NCBI GenBank assembly: GCA_040779335.1
Contig: JBFONV010000004.1
Coordinates: 310,001-374,000, forward strand
DNA: 64,000 nt
Reading direction: 5' to 3'
Source of the DNA: JBFONV01 sp040779335
GTDB taxonomy: Bacteria; Pseudomonadota; Gammaproteobacteria; Enterobacterales; Alteromonadaceae
The position numbers were made by a program, and so were the translations under genes. This document shows, piece by piece, positions 17,871-26,562 of this stretch (within the stretch, counting starts at the first letter, position 1; each line of letters begins with the position of its first letter). The notes below the pieces were generated by a model. That model saw nothing but the letters and a program-made list of their open reading frames with translations, was not told where the DNA came from and did no database searches.

Positions 17871-18074
17871 ATGTTGTTATTCTTTGCCGCTATTTTTTGT
17901 ATATCATGCGCACTATTTTTTTATTGTCAGGCATTACGTAATGGCCTTGGTCGGAAACGTTGGGCGTTTGCTGGTTTGGTGTTTGGCCCTTTAACTTGGC
18001 CAATATTTTGTATGAAAAAAAGAATGCGGATCAATCAGCTGTTTGGTTTAAACGGTTTGATTTTAAGAGCATAG
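17871..18074 (+). CDS. small membrane protein of unknown function (67 aa)
   Basis: This 67-aa protein has an N-terminal hydrophobic helix (residues 1-22, LLFFAAIFCISCALFFYC), a short basic loop (GLGRKRW), a second hydrophobic segment with a FGPLTWP motif near 38-48, and a basic tail (MKKRMR). The W/F-FGP-x-x-WP pattern resembles short uncharacterised membrane proteins that I associate with Alteromonadales, though I cannot name a family. It has a candidate promoter and follows a terminator, so it is probably monocistronic. The ribosome-binding site (TTGAGAAT) is weak. It converges on the tandem-repeat locus. Confidence 0.6.
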   Translation: MLLFFAAIFCISCALFFYCQALRNGLGRKRWAFAGLVFGPLTWPIFCMKKRMRINQLFGLNGLILRA

Positions 18075-18113
18075 CTATAGCAAATATTGCTTCGGAGGGG
18101 ATTTTCATTGAAT

Positions 18114-18236
18114 TTACTTCCTTGTCATATGTTTAGTGACTGCTAGTGATATATAGCCGCTACGTTCCGTGTAGCGAATATCAAGAGACTTAATACCTAT
18201 CTGGCTAGAACATTCCTTAGGAATTATGTCCACCAC
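18114..18236 (-). other. open frame that may continue the 35-aa ORF (possible frameshift)
   Basis: In the -1 frame relative to the 35-aa ORF, an open stretch of 40 codons starts with tandem GTG codons at 18236 and 18233 and ends with TAA at 18116-18114. It carries a protein-like sequence (DIIPKECSSQIGIKSLDIR, then YTERSGYISLAVTKHMTRK). The tandem GTGs have no clear ribosome-binding site. One missing G in the TGGTGGAC run at 18235-18228 would account for the break and would join the two ORFs into about 73 residues. This may be a true frameshift, a sequencing error, or chance. Confidence 0.3.
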
Positions 18237-18331
18237 TTACTAGCAGGCATTTCTTTAATTTCTATTTTCGCTGCGATAGCGTTTTCTTTTATATCGGCCA
18301 TAAATAGGCTTTTTATAAGATTAATCATCAT
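18224..18331 (-). CDS. small ORF downstream of the tandem-repeat gene (35 aa)
   Basis: This 35-aa ORF begins MMINLIKSLFMADIKENAIA and ends SKWWT. It has the strongest ribosome-binding site of the area, AGGAGG at 18339-18334, overlapping the stop codon of the repeat-protein gene. The spacing favours the second ATG (18328, 5 bases) over the first (2 bases). A two-gene operon with translational coupling is therefore likely. I recognise no family. The short hydrophobic N-terminus is not a clear signal peptide. It stops at a TAA next to a G-run after which a second frame is open, so it may be a truncated form of a longer protein. Confidence 0.5.
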   Translation of the reverse strand: MMINLIKSLFMADIKENAIAAKIEIKEMPASKWWT

Positions 18332-18337
18332 AACCTC

Positions 18338-18634
18338 CTAGATACGTACTGAACCACGTTTACGGCCTGTTTTTTCAATTGTTAACTCTTGATTGTCGTT
18401 AATACGCACAGAACCACGTTTACGGCCTGTTTTTTCAATTGTTAACTCTTGATTGTCGTTAATACGCACAGAGCCACGTTTACGGCCTGTTTTTTCAATG
18501 GTTAACTCTTGATTGTCATTAATACGTACAGAGCCACGTTTACGACCAATTTCCTGCATTTCCAATGCATTAACATCAGCTGTTGGCGCGGGTGATGCAG
18601 ACATCGCTAAAGATAATATAATTGAGCTAAGCAT
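18338..18634 (-). CDS. secreted tandem-repeat protein of unknown function (98 aa)
   Basis: After a short hydrophobic leader (MLSSIILSLAMSASPAPTA, a possible but weakly charged signal peptide), residues 20-29 lead into four copies of the basic block GRKRGSVRI. These are separated by three copies of the acidic linker NDNQELTIEKT, giving a 20-residue period, and the last block ends exactly at the stop. AAGGAAT sits 6-7 bases before the ATG, a good ribosome-binding site. The mature protein would be strongly basic overall with alternating charge, and VRI/LTI flanking NDNQ suggests short beta strands with turns. I recognise no family. It is probably the first gene of a small operon. Confidence 0.75.
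   Translation of the reverse strand: MLSSIILSLAMSASPAPTADVNALEMQEIGRKRGSVRINDNQELTIEKTGRKRGSVRINDNQELTIEKTGRKRGSVRINDNQELTIEKTGRKRGSVRI
18342..18544. repeat. 60-bp tandem repeat array (3.4 copies)
   Basis: Units lie at 18351-18410, 18411-18470 and 18471-18530, with partial copies at both ends. The first two units are identical in all 60 bases. The third differs at four positions (three of them synonymous-looking wobble changes). The array is coding and in frame with the 98-aa gene, and copies nearest its 3' end are the most similar, as expected for recent duplication. Confidence 0.95.
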
Positions 18635-18708
18635 TAGTATTCCTTCCTAAATTCATTATTAATGGTTAATTTGCAAGAAGGTTAAAGCGAATAGCGTGCC
18701 AATATGCC

Positions 18709-18732
18709 AAAGCCCTTATGAATAAGGGCTTT
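18709..18732 (-). terminator. hairpin between the sensor gene and the repeat-protein gene
   Basis: A perfect 10-bp stem (AAAGCCCTTA 18709-18718 with TAAGGGCTTT 18723-18732) and a 4-base loop lie 50 bases past the stop of the 1548-aa gene. Only three T follow on the minus strand, so termination may be partial. It separates the sensor from the repeat-protein gene. Confidence 0.6.
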
Positions 18733-18781
18733 AGATAGAGTATAATGAGATGGTCAGATTTTTGACTAGTTAAATTTTTGT

Positions 18782-21700
18782 TTAATTAAAGGTCGTCGAT
18801 TTATTGGCTATTTTATGAGAAATGAGATATTTATGAAAATCAGTCATTTTTAGTGGCTTGCTATATAGGTAACCCTGTAATTGCTCACACTTTAATCCTG
18901 ATAGAAAGCTAAGTTGTAAATCGGTTTCAACGCCTTCCGCAACAACTTGTAGATCTAAGTTGTGGGCGATAGTGACTATGGTCGCCACCATGTTTCTGCC
19001 TTGTTCAGAATGTTCAATATCATCGACAAACGCTTTGTCTATCTTTAACGTATTAAGCGGAAAGCGTTTTAAATAGGCTAAAGAAGAGTAACCAGTACCA
19101 AAGTCGTCAAGCGACAGGTGTATACCCATAGCCCTTATTTGTAACATGGTTTCAATGGCTTTTTGCGGAGAGTCCATCACCGTACCTTCGGTGATTTCCA
19201 ATTCTAAATATTTAGCCGGCAATTGACTTTCTTTTAATATCTGCGCAATTAATCCTACTAAATTGGGCTGGGTAAACTGCACTGCTGATAAATTTACTGC
19301 AATACGGCCATCGAATAAACCAGCATCAACCCATTTTTTGGTGGCAAAACAAGCCTTTCTTAAAACCACTTCGCCAATATCAATAATTTGACCGGTTTCT
19401 TCTGAAACAGGAATAAATTGTAGTGGACTAATAATCCCCTTCTTAGGGGTTTCAAAGCGAACTAAGGCTTCCATTCCTGCTATTTTTCCAGTAGCAATTT
19501 CAATTTTAGGTTGGTAGAAAACGGAAAATAAATCTTCTTTTAAGCCATGCCTGATCAAATTTTCAATTTGTAGGCGTTTTACTGCTTGTTTATTCATTGA
19601 ATCATTGAAGAATTGATACTTGTTACCACCGGCATTTTTAGCGTGATACATCGCAGTATCAGCGTTCTTAAGTAGTTCGTGAGGGCTAACGCCGTCTTCT
19701 GGATACAATACGATGCCAATACTGCTAAAGAGCACGACTTCCTGATTTCTTAATTTGAGGGGGAGCGCTATGGTGCGCAAAATTTCTTTCGCAATCGAAG
19801 TAATCGTATGAATATCATTGGTATTTTCAACAATAATACTAAATTCATCGCCACCTAGTCGGTAGACAGTATCCTGTTTTCGGCCAATGGCAAGAATACG
19901 TTCTGCCACTTTGCACAACAAAATATCGCCAATTTGGTGGCCCATAGAGTCGTTTATCTTTTTAAAGTTATCTAAATCAAATACCAGTAGCGCGTGTGGG
20001 ATCTTGTTTTTTACTAGCCTTGATTGGTTGGCTTGAAAATAAGAGCGATTCGGCAAGCCTGTTAATGTATCTGAGTTAGCTAATTTTCTTAATTCAATTT
20101 CTGTTTCTTTACGTTTAGTAATATCAGAGAATACCCCGACAAAATGGGATATATTGCCGTTTTCGTCTCGGATAATATCGATATTAAGATCGGTTGAATA
20201 ATGATTGCCATTATCACGAGTACTTTCTATTTCTCCGTGCCAGCTGCCTTTAGTGATCAAATGTTTTTTGACGTTTTGGGTAAAGCTATCTGGGTATAAG
20301 GCAAAATTTAAATAAGTGCCCACCACTTCCTTTTTACTTTTTTTGGTAATGCGTTGAAACGCTTTATTGACATCAACCGCCATAAATTGTCTATCGTAGA
20401 TCACTACCGCATCAGAAATATTTTCTATACATTTAGCGAATAATTTTAGACGTTCTTCCGCTTTTTTGATTTGACTGATATCTTTAAGTGTCCCAGTCAT
20501 ACGGGTAGGACTATTTTTTTCATCTCGTTCGACGATTTTTCCGCGATCTAATACCCAAATCCATTGGTCATCCTTGTCCTTTACTCGATATGTAGACTCA
20601 AAATGCTCGGTATTTTTATCAAAATGTTCGTTAAGGGCCTCTCTGACTCGAGGAATGTCTTGCTCATGAATATTAGTTTTATCGGCACCAACGTTGCGGC
20701 GACCATCTTGTGGAAATTCTAGTATTCCCCAGATATTAGAGCGATAAATCTTTCCAGTCTTGATATTCCAATCCCACATTTCATCGCCACTTCCCCATAA
20801 CGACAGTTTTAAACGCTCTTCGCTTTGTTTAATTTGCAAATGATACAAACGTTTGTGGCGCATTTGCTGGAGTAAATAAATAATGACCAATAGAGTTAAA
20901 AGGGTATAGACCAATATGGCGCTTTTCGATAACCACCAAGGGGGTAGGATATGAATATCTAATGATTTGGTTTTAACTATTGAAGGATTGTACAAATCAT
21001 AAGCTTGCACTGCAAAGGTATAATCACCCGAACTTAAGTTTGTGTAGGTCGCTCTATGGTTGTTATTACCTGATTCAATCCAAGAGGTTTCTAACCCATT
21101 AAGTCGATAGCGATAACCGACTTGATTCGGTAATTTGGAGTTTGGAGAAATAAATTCAATGCTGAACGGAGACTGACTATATTTTAGTGTTAATTTTTTG
21201 ATGAAATTTACCTGTTCAGCAAGAACAAATTTAGATTCATCATCATTAACACTTTTAGTTATTTCGTTCGAAACGTGAATTTTTTTATTGGCAACTAAGA
21301 CGTCCGTTAATATAGGTTGGTATATGGTTTGCTCTATTTTTAAAATATCATTGGGATCAAAGCGGTGAAAACCATTAACACCACCGAAATAAAGTAAACC
21401 ATCAGATGCTTTTAATGCGGAGCTTTGTATAAATTCATTATCAGAAAGATCAAAGCCTTTACCGAAATTTTTAACTTTTTTCGTCTTGGGATTAATAACG
21501 CTTATGCTGCGGTTAGTGGCAAACCAAGCATTATCACTTTCATCTATTAATATTGCAGTAATAAAGTTATTAGCTAAGTGATTGTTCTCATTGAAAATTG
21601 TGGTTTTTTTATTTTGTCGATTGAGTAATGTAACACCTTGCTCAGTGGCTAGCCATATCCAGTTTGTTGTTATTGAAAAATTGTTGATATTTCCGATGGT

Positions 21701-23428
21701 TAAAGATTCTTTTAACGATATGGAAGATTCAGTAAAGGCTCTTTTCTCTAGGTTAAACTTTGTTAGTTCGTTATTCGATGATACCAACCAGAGATACAGC
21801 TCATTTTCGGCGCTTAAACTTTTGAATGAGTTATTGTTAGAAGAAAATCGTTGAAATTCTTGAGAAATAGTATTGTACGATGTGAGAGAGCCATTATTGT
21901 CGATATACCAAAGCTCATCAGCGATATTGATAAATAAATAATCGCGGTTGTAATCCGCTAATTTCGCCCATTTTTTATGAGGAGTGGCAACCTGACTAGT
22001 GGTATCAATATTAAATAATTCACCATCAAATGTGGTTACCCATAATTCGTTATTACTACCGGGTTGCATTTCATATATATCGTCATCTAGTGATATTTTT
22101 AATGGGGTAATTGTGCCATCTGGTGATAAGGACTTTATCCCTTCCTTTTTTTGAGAAAACCAAACGAACTTATTTGCTGTTTCTGCAAATGATTCGATCA
22201 TTGTATTTTCAAAATCAAATAAATAGTGTTGAAATAGAGAGGACTGTGGATTAAGAAAATTTACACCTTGGCCATAGGTTCCTAGCCAAAAATTTCCCAA
22301 ATCGTCTTTAAATATATCCATTATCCAGTTTTCAGATATGGCTCTTGGGTGCTCCTTACTGCGATGATGGGTTATATTATTATTGGCAAGGTTGATGACT
22401 TCTAGTCCTTCTTGAGTTCCCAACCAAACATAATTGTCATCAAATTTCTCTATACTCCTGACATTATTGGAAAGTAAAGCATTCTGCGGTGAGTCGTTGG
22501 TATAATGTTTGATTATTTTATAGTTTTGATCAACAACATAAACACCATTATTAGTGGCAAGCCAATAATTGTTATCGATGAGCTTAAGGTCATAAAGCGC
22601 TTGGGCGTTAATGTTTAATGCCCATTGATTTTCCGACTGCAGAGAGTAGGCATATGTGAGTTTTTTATTAAGAATAAAAATGCCATTATCATAGGTTCCG
22701 ATCCAATATCGTAAGTTATTATCTTGAAAAATTGTTTTTATTTCAGTCAATGGTTCTTTAGCGCGGTCGTTATCATTTCTTGCGTTAATAGCAGTAAAAT
22801 TATTATTTTTATAATTAAATGTATGTAGTCCGACTTTTGTTGATATTAGTAACGGGCGTTCATGATTTTCATTTTTCTCTGCTTGTGATAATAGTTGATC
22901 ACTTTGGTATATCGCCCAAATTTCATTGTCTTTTAAAGAGTTAGGCTCATCAGAGGAATAATAATTATCAAAATTATCTAAGGCTTCATTATAACGACTC
23001 AGACCATTTTGAGTACCTACCCATAAGGTGTCCTCGTTATCAATAAAAAGTGCTCTAACAAAATTGTCCGCGATCGAATGTGGATTATTTATGTCATGTC
23101 TATAGTGAACGAAATTTTGGCCGTCATATTTGTTTAATCCATCTTCAGTGGCTACCCATATAAAGCCATTTTTATCTTGGGTTATACTGTATGCGTAGCT
23201 TTGCGAAAGCCCTTCGTTTATGGATAACTGGGTAAACTTTAATGGTGTATTAACAGCGGAAGCATGCGCGCTAGTTGAAACCAAGAGTACGTTAATGCTT
23301 AACACAAAAAATATAGAAATTGCGATTTTAAGTGAAGAAAACTGCTGCTGAAATTTGTGAAAAAGCACTAATACAACCTTGAGAAATAGGAGAATGAAAT
23401 ATATACCGAAATGCAATAAATTTGGCAT
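18782..23428 (-). CDS. two-component-type propeller sensor with PAS, GGDEF and EAL domains
   Basis: This 1548-aa membrane protein probably senses a periplasmic signal and controls c-di-GMP. Domains in order are a signal peptide ending AHASA near residue 58, Reg_prop beta-propeller repeats (~65-760, many WVATEDGLNKY-like motifs), a Y_Y_Y domain (~770-850), a membrane helix (WWLSKSAILVYTLLTLLVII), two PAS/PAC domains, a GGDEF domain with intact RLGGDEF, and an EAL domain with intact MEALVRF, DDFGTGYSSLAYL and AEGVET. Both synthase and hydrolase sites look complete. The GTG at 23368, behind AAGG, gives a cleaner signal peptide and may be the true start. A promoter is at 23461-23489. Confidence 0.9.
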   Translation of the reverse strand: MPNLLHFGIYFILLFLKVVLVLFHKFQQQFSSLKIAISIFFVLSINVLLVSTSAHASAVNTPLKFTQLSINEGLSQSYAYSITQDKNGFIWVATEDGLNKYDGQNFVHYRHDINNPHSIADNFVRALFIDNEDTLWVGTQNGLSRYNEALDNFDNYYSSDEPNSLKDNEIWAIYQSDQLLSQAEKNENHERPLLISTKVGLHTFNYKNNNFTAINARNDNDRAKEPLTEIKTIFQDNNLRYWIGTYDNGIFILNKKLTYAYSLQSENQWALNINAQALYDLKLIDNNYWLATNNGVYVVDQNYKIIKHYTNDSPQNALLSNNVRSIEKFDDNYVWLGTQEGLEVINLANNNITHHRSKEHPRAISENWIMDIFKDDLGNFWLGTYGQGVNFLNPQSSLFQHYLFDFENTMIESFAETANKFVWFSQKKEGIKSLSPDGTITPLKISLDDDIYEMQPGSNNELWVTTFDGELFNIDTTSQVATPHKKWAKLADYNRDYLFINIADELWYIDNNGSLTSYNTISQEFQRFSSNNNSFKSLSAENELYLWLVSSNNELTKFNLEKRAFTESSISLKESLTIGNINNFSITTNWIWLATEQGVTLLNRQNKKTTIFNENNHLANNFITAILIDESDNAWFATNRSISVINPKTKKVKNFGKGFDLSDNEFIQSSALKASDGLLYFGGVNGFHRFDPNDILKIEQTIYQPILTDVLVANKKIHVSNEITKSVNDDESKFVLAEQVNFIKKLTLKYSQSPFSIEFISPNSKLPNQVGYRYRLNGLETSWIESGNNNHRATYTNLSSGDYTFAVQAYDLYNPSIVKTKSLDIHILPPWWLSKSAILVYTLLTLLVIIYLLQQMRHKRLYHLQIKQSEERLKLSLWGSGDEMWDWNIKTGKIYRSNIWGILEFPQDGRRNVGADKTNIHEQDIPRVREALNEHFDKNTEHFESTYRVKDKDDQWIWVLDRGKIVERDEKNSPTRMTGTLKDISQIKKAEERLKLFAKCIENISDAVVIYDRQFMAVDVNKAFQRITKKSKKEVVGTYLNFALYPDSFTQNVKKHLITKGSWHGEIESTRDNGNHYSTDLNIDIIRDENGNISHFVGVFSDITKRKETEIELRKLANSDTLTGLPNRSYFQANQSRLVKNKIPHALLVFDLDNFKKINDSMGHQIGDILLCKVAERILAIGRKQDTVYRLGGDEFSIIVENTNDIHTITSIAKEILRTIALPLKLRNQEVVLFSSIGIVLYPEDGVSPHELLKNADTAMYHAKNAGGNKYQFFNDSMNKQAVKRLQIENLIRHGLKEDLFSVFYQPKIEIATGKIAGMEALVRFETPKKGIISPLQFIPVSEETGQIIDIGEVVLRKACFATKKWVDAGLFDGRIAVNLSAVQFTQPNLVGLIAQILKESQLPAKYLELEITEGTVMDSPQKAIETMLQIRAMGIHLSLDDFGTGYSSLAYLKRFPLNTLKIDKAFVDDIEHSEQGRNMVATIVTIAHNLDLQVVAEGVETDLQLSFLSGLKCEQLQGYLYSKPLKMTDFHKYLISHKIANKSTTFN

Positions 23429-23460
23429 ATTCTTATAATTATTATATATACGAGGATACC

Positions 23461-23489
23461 ATTAAAAATGATGCCTGTAGTTAAGTCAA
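23461..23489 (-). promoter_or_regulatory. candidate sigma-70 promoter of the GGDEF-EAL sensor gene
   Basis: On the minus strand, TTGACT (23489-23484) is followed after exactly 17 bases by TTTAAT (23466-23461), each 5 of 6 to consensus. It is 33 bases before the first ATG and 93 bases before the alternative GTG start. It lies just after the stop of the upstream M16 peptidase gene, so the sensor can be transcribed on its own. Confidence 0.6.
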
Positions 23490-23523
23490 ATATTTTACGT
23501 TACTTAGCTTTATATCGGCAATG

Positions 23524-26310
23524 TTAATGTTTTATTGGGCATGAAAGTGCAATTTCATCAATGTTTTTTATAATTGTGCCTGACAAATGTTCCTTGTCGT
23601 AACAAGTTGCATCTGAAAAAGACACTAAGCTGATACGATCGGGGTTGACGGATGGTATTAACGAGTGCTTGATGAAATACTTGATATCGTCAAGAGTTAG
23701 GCTCATTAGGGCGTCAATTAATTGAGCTTTGTGCGAGAAAGTAATATCTTCATTTGAAATGGCTCCCCAAAATCGTTGGCTCTTGATTCTTAAGCTGGCA
23801 TCTTTTTCTTGCAATTGTCCTGCTAATCCTAATTGCAAGTGTTGCCAATCTTCAGGGGTCATTTCATCTAACAGACTTACACTATTTTGGATAAATATAT
23901 CCATTGCTTGAGTTAGTGACGTTGAATCAGTATGCGGAGACTGTATGTAAAATGCGATACCTGGGTATTGATTAATAGGGACATAACCGACACCAACAAG
24001 ATAGCCATACTGCTTTTCTGTGCGCATCTCTTGAAAAAATAACGGTGATAATAATTGACTGGTTATGATTGTTTTGGCGGTAGTCACTAAATCTTTTTCT
24101 TTTTGCGGATAATACAACACCGCGGCGTGATCATGTTCTGGCAATATTATTGGAAACGTCAGCTGATTTTTTGCTGAGATATCTAACACCGGCGTTCTTA
24201 CCTTGTATTTATTCGAATATCGTGATGAGAATGCAGATTTAACTTTTTCACTAATATCAGCCGCTTGCGTTTTTGTCCAGTTGCCGTGAATGAGAATATT
24301 TAAGGCAATTTGATCAAATAAATTCTGCGAAAAATGATGGAATTTTTCATAAGTTACTTGAGTTAATGCGAGTGCCAAAGCATCACTTTCTGGATTTTTG
24401 GGTTGCATAGCCGAGCTTAGTTTAGAAAATAGCTGTGATATTGATTTGCTTTTATCGGCATTATTCCAATGAGTGAGCAATTGCTTTTTTAATAACTCAA
24501 AACGTTGCTGGTTAAAGGTGTAAGTTTTTATTGTAGTCAGTAACTTACTTAATAGGTGGCTTTGATTTTGACTAATACCTGATAACTGTAAGGTCATGCC
24601 ACCTTGATGGGTATACAGGTGGTAATGTATGCCAGCTAGCTCAGCGTCATAATGTTCTTCTATAATTGCGTCACTATATAAATCAGCATATAAATGAGCC
24701 ATAGCGATGTTTTCAATTGACTCAATTACCATTGGTGCATCTATGCCAATGTATATATAGCCTTTAGGAACGTTAAAAGTAGTGTCTTGTTTAAACCATA
24801 CTGCTAAACCATCAACTGATTCAATGCATTTGGGGGTTAATGGTTCGCCATTGCCAATGTTCTCACTAGCAAGCACTTTAGGGTTAGCGACTATATATGG
24901 ATTTTTTGGAGGTAAATAAAGTGCATCATTAGGTTGGGCATTTAGCCAAGTAAATAGTTTATCGTCAGAGATTTTCTCAACGCGATAAGGGACTTTGTAC
25001 CAAGTACTTACTTGGTTAAATTCAGATAATTGGCTGATGTGTATTAAACGCATATTTTTGGGGGTTAAATATGACAATAGGGTGTCGATAGTGTCTTGAC
25101 ACATACCAGACATCATATAGTCGCCAAAGATATAATCTTTGGCTGGGTAGTGTTGCATGTTAAGCACTAACTGACTTACTGAATCTAACGGACGTTGTTT
25201 TTCATGGTAGTGGAAAGATAATTCCGCAATAGATTGTTTTTCCTGATAGTAGTGTTCAGGCAGTGGTTTATCTTTAAGTAAGAATATATAGCCAAAAATT
25301 ATATTCACTATTTCATCTATATGTTGTTCCCCTGCATCTGTTAGTGGAATGCTTATATTGAAATCTTTAAAGTTTGAACCATTTATCCCTGAGCCAGCGG
25401 TAAGGCCCATCGCCCATTGATTTGCTTTTAATAATGACAGAATACTGCCAGGGCCTTCGTGCCCAAGCAAGTATGCTAATACTGATTCGGGCTTGTGCTG
25501 GTAAAAATGGTCAATACATGGCATAGCGAAACTGATGATCAGTTGTTTGTCATTTCTTACCGGCTTTACATGGATAATATTTTGCTGATGTTCAGGTAAA
25601 TATAACGGGACTGTTAACTGAGGTAATGGCTTGTGAGTAGATTTTATTGCTGAAAAGTATTGTTGCGCAAGTTCAGTCAATTCATCTAATGAATGCGGTC
25701 CTTCTATCGCTAATGTCATATATTGTGCGCGATAGTATGTGTTAAAGAATAACTGCAATTCTTCTCGTAAAATACTATCGCAATGATCTGCTAGGGTTTC
25801 GCAATTACCAACAGAAAATTTTGCAAAGGGATGATCTTGATTGACCGTTTCTTTGTGTACGTCGTATAAGCGTCTAACATCATCTTTAAGTTTAAGCTTA
25901 AATTCGGCATCGATATTTTGTCGTTCTTTGTTAACAAACTCTTCTGATAAAAGTGGCGCAATAAAAAACTGGCTGAATCGGCTTAGTGCATTGGCAAAGT
26001 GACTAGCGTGAATATCAAAGAAGAAGCATGTATGCTCAGTGGCGGTCCATGCATTATTGCTGCCTCCATATTGGCTAATGAACTTTTGGTATTCACTGCC
26101 ATCAGGATACTTTTCGGTTCCTAAAAACAGCATGTGCTCTAAAAAGTGCGCCATTCCTTGTCTATTTTTAGGATCGCTAAAGTGCCCGACATTAACGGCA
26201 AGCGCTGCCGCCGATTTTTCACTTTCATCATTATGAATCAATAATACCCGCAAACCATTTGCTAAAGTTATTGCGCGATATTTTTTATGATCATTTGGAC
26301 TTTGTTTCAA
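23524..26310 (-). CDS. M16 (insulinase/pitrilysin) family zinc metallopeptidase
   Basis: This large M16A peptidase (928 aa from the TTG start) has the inverted zinc motif HFLEH (H55, E58, H59) with the distal glutamate in the NIDAEFKLKLKDD segment. The middle and C-terminal M16 domains follow over the rest. It resembles protease III/insulin-degrading enzymes, which degrade short peptides within a closed chamber. I chose TTG at 26310 because AGGAG lies 7 bases upstream; the ATG at 26346 has no good ribosome-binding site. With the ATG the protein would be 940 aa. No clear signal peptide is present with either start, so its location is uncertain. Confidence 0.88.
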   Translation of the reverse strand: MKQSPNDHKKYRAITLANGLRVLLIHNDESEKSAAALAVNVGHFSDPKNRQGMAHFLEHMLFLGTEKYPDGSEYQKFISQYGGSNNAWTATEHTCFFFDIHASHFANALSRFSQFFIAPLLSEEFVNKERQNIDAEFKLKLKDDVRRLYDVHKETVNQDHPFAKFSVGNCETLADHCDSILREELQLFFNTYYRAQYMTLAIEGPHSLDELTELAQQYFSAIKSTHKPLPQLTVPLYLPEHQQNIIHVKPVRNDKQLIISFAMPCIDHFYQHKPESVLAYLLGHEGPGSILSLLKANQWAMGLTAGSGINGSNFKDFNISIPLTDAGEQHIDEIVNIIFGYIFLLKDKPLPEHYYQEKQSIAELSFHYHEKQRPLDSVSQLVLNMQHYPAKDYIFGDYMMSGMCQDTIDTLLSYLTPKNMRLIHISQLSEFNQVSTWYKVPYRVEKISDDKLFTWLNAQPNDALYLPPKNPYIVANPKVLASENIGNGEPLTPKCIESVDGLAVWFKQDTTFNVPKGYIYIGIDAPMVIESIENIAMAHLYADLYSDAIIEEHYDAELAGIHYHLYTHQGGMTLQLSGISQNQSHLLSKLLTTIKTYTFNQQRFELLKKQLLTHWNNADKSKSISQLFSKLSSAMQPKNPESDALALALTQVTYEKFHHFSQNLFDQIALNILIHGNWTKTQAADISEKVKSAFSSRYSNKYKVRTPVLDISAKNQLTFPIILPEHDHAAVLYYPQKEKDLVTTAKTIITSQLLSPLFFQEMRTEKQYGYLVGVGYVPINQYPGIAFYIQSPHTDSTSLTQAMDIFIQNSVSLLDEMTPEDWQHLQLGLAGQLQEKDASLRIKSQRFWGAISNEDITFSHKAQLIDALMSLTLDDIKYFIKHSLIPSVNPDRISLVSFSDATCYDKEHLSGTIIKNIDEIALSCPIKH

Positions 26311-26562
26311 CGATTGACTCCTGAGCGACAAATTATAGTAGCTCATTTTGATGATTACTTAACCTAGTTATTATTAAATTGACGTTAAGTATTTGTTTAG
26401 CTTTTCATATTAGACATTATAGGGGCTAATTTCTAAATTACCTTAAGGAATAACAAGAGTCTATTTTATTCTTAAGCATTGCTATAATGTTAGTGGAGAT
26501 TGCTTTACTATAGCTGCGATTTCTATTGGCAGATCCTATTAAAAATAATAGCGCGGATGTTT

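Noticed and set aside
18031..18108. 25-codon minus-strand frame (MKIPSEAIFAIAMLL...) below the 35-aa ORF
   Set aside because: It has a distant AAGGA site but lies largely antisense to the 67-aa membrane gene and is too short to support.
18158..18176. Hairpin CGCTAC-GTTCCGT-GTAGCG downstream of the repeat locus
   Set aside because: The stem is perfect but only 6 bp, has no T-run on either strand, and falls within the possible frameshifted extension, so I do not call a terminator.
18224..18241. Programmed -1 frameshift joining the 35-aa ORF to the next frame
   Set aside because: There is no slippery heptamer; the overlap is TGGTGGAC, where tRNA re-pairing would be poor. A base deletion explains it better.
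18342..18544. Regular repeats that could look like a CRISPR array
   Set aside because: Units are contiguous 60-bp tandem copies with no unique spacers and are in frame within a coding sequence. No cas gene is nearby.
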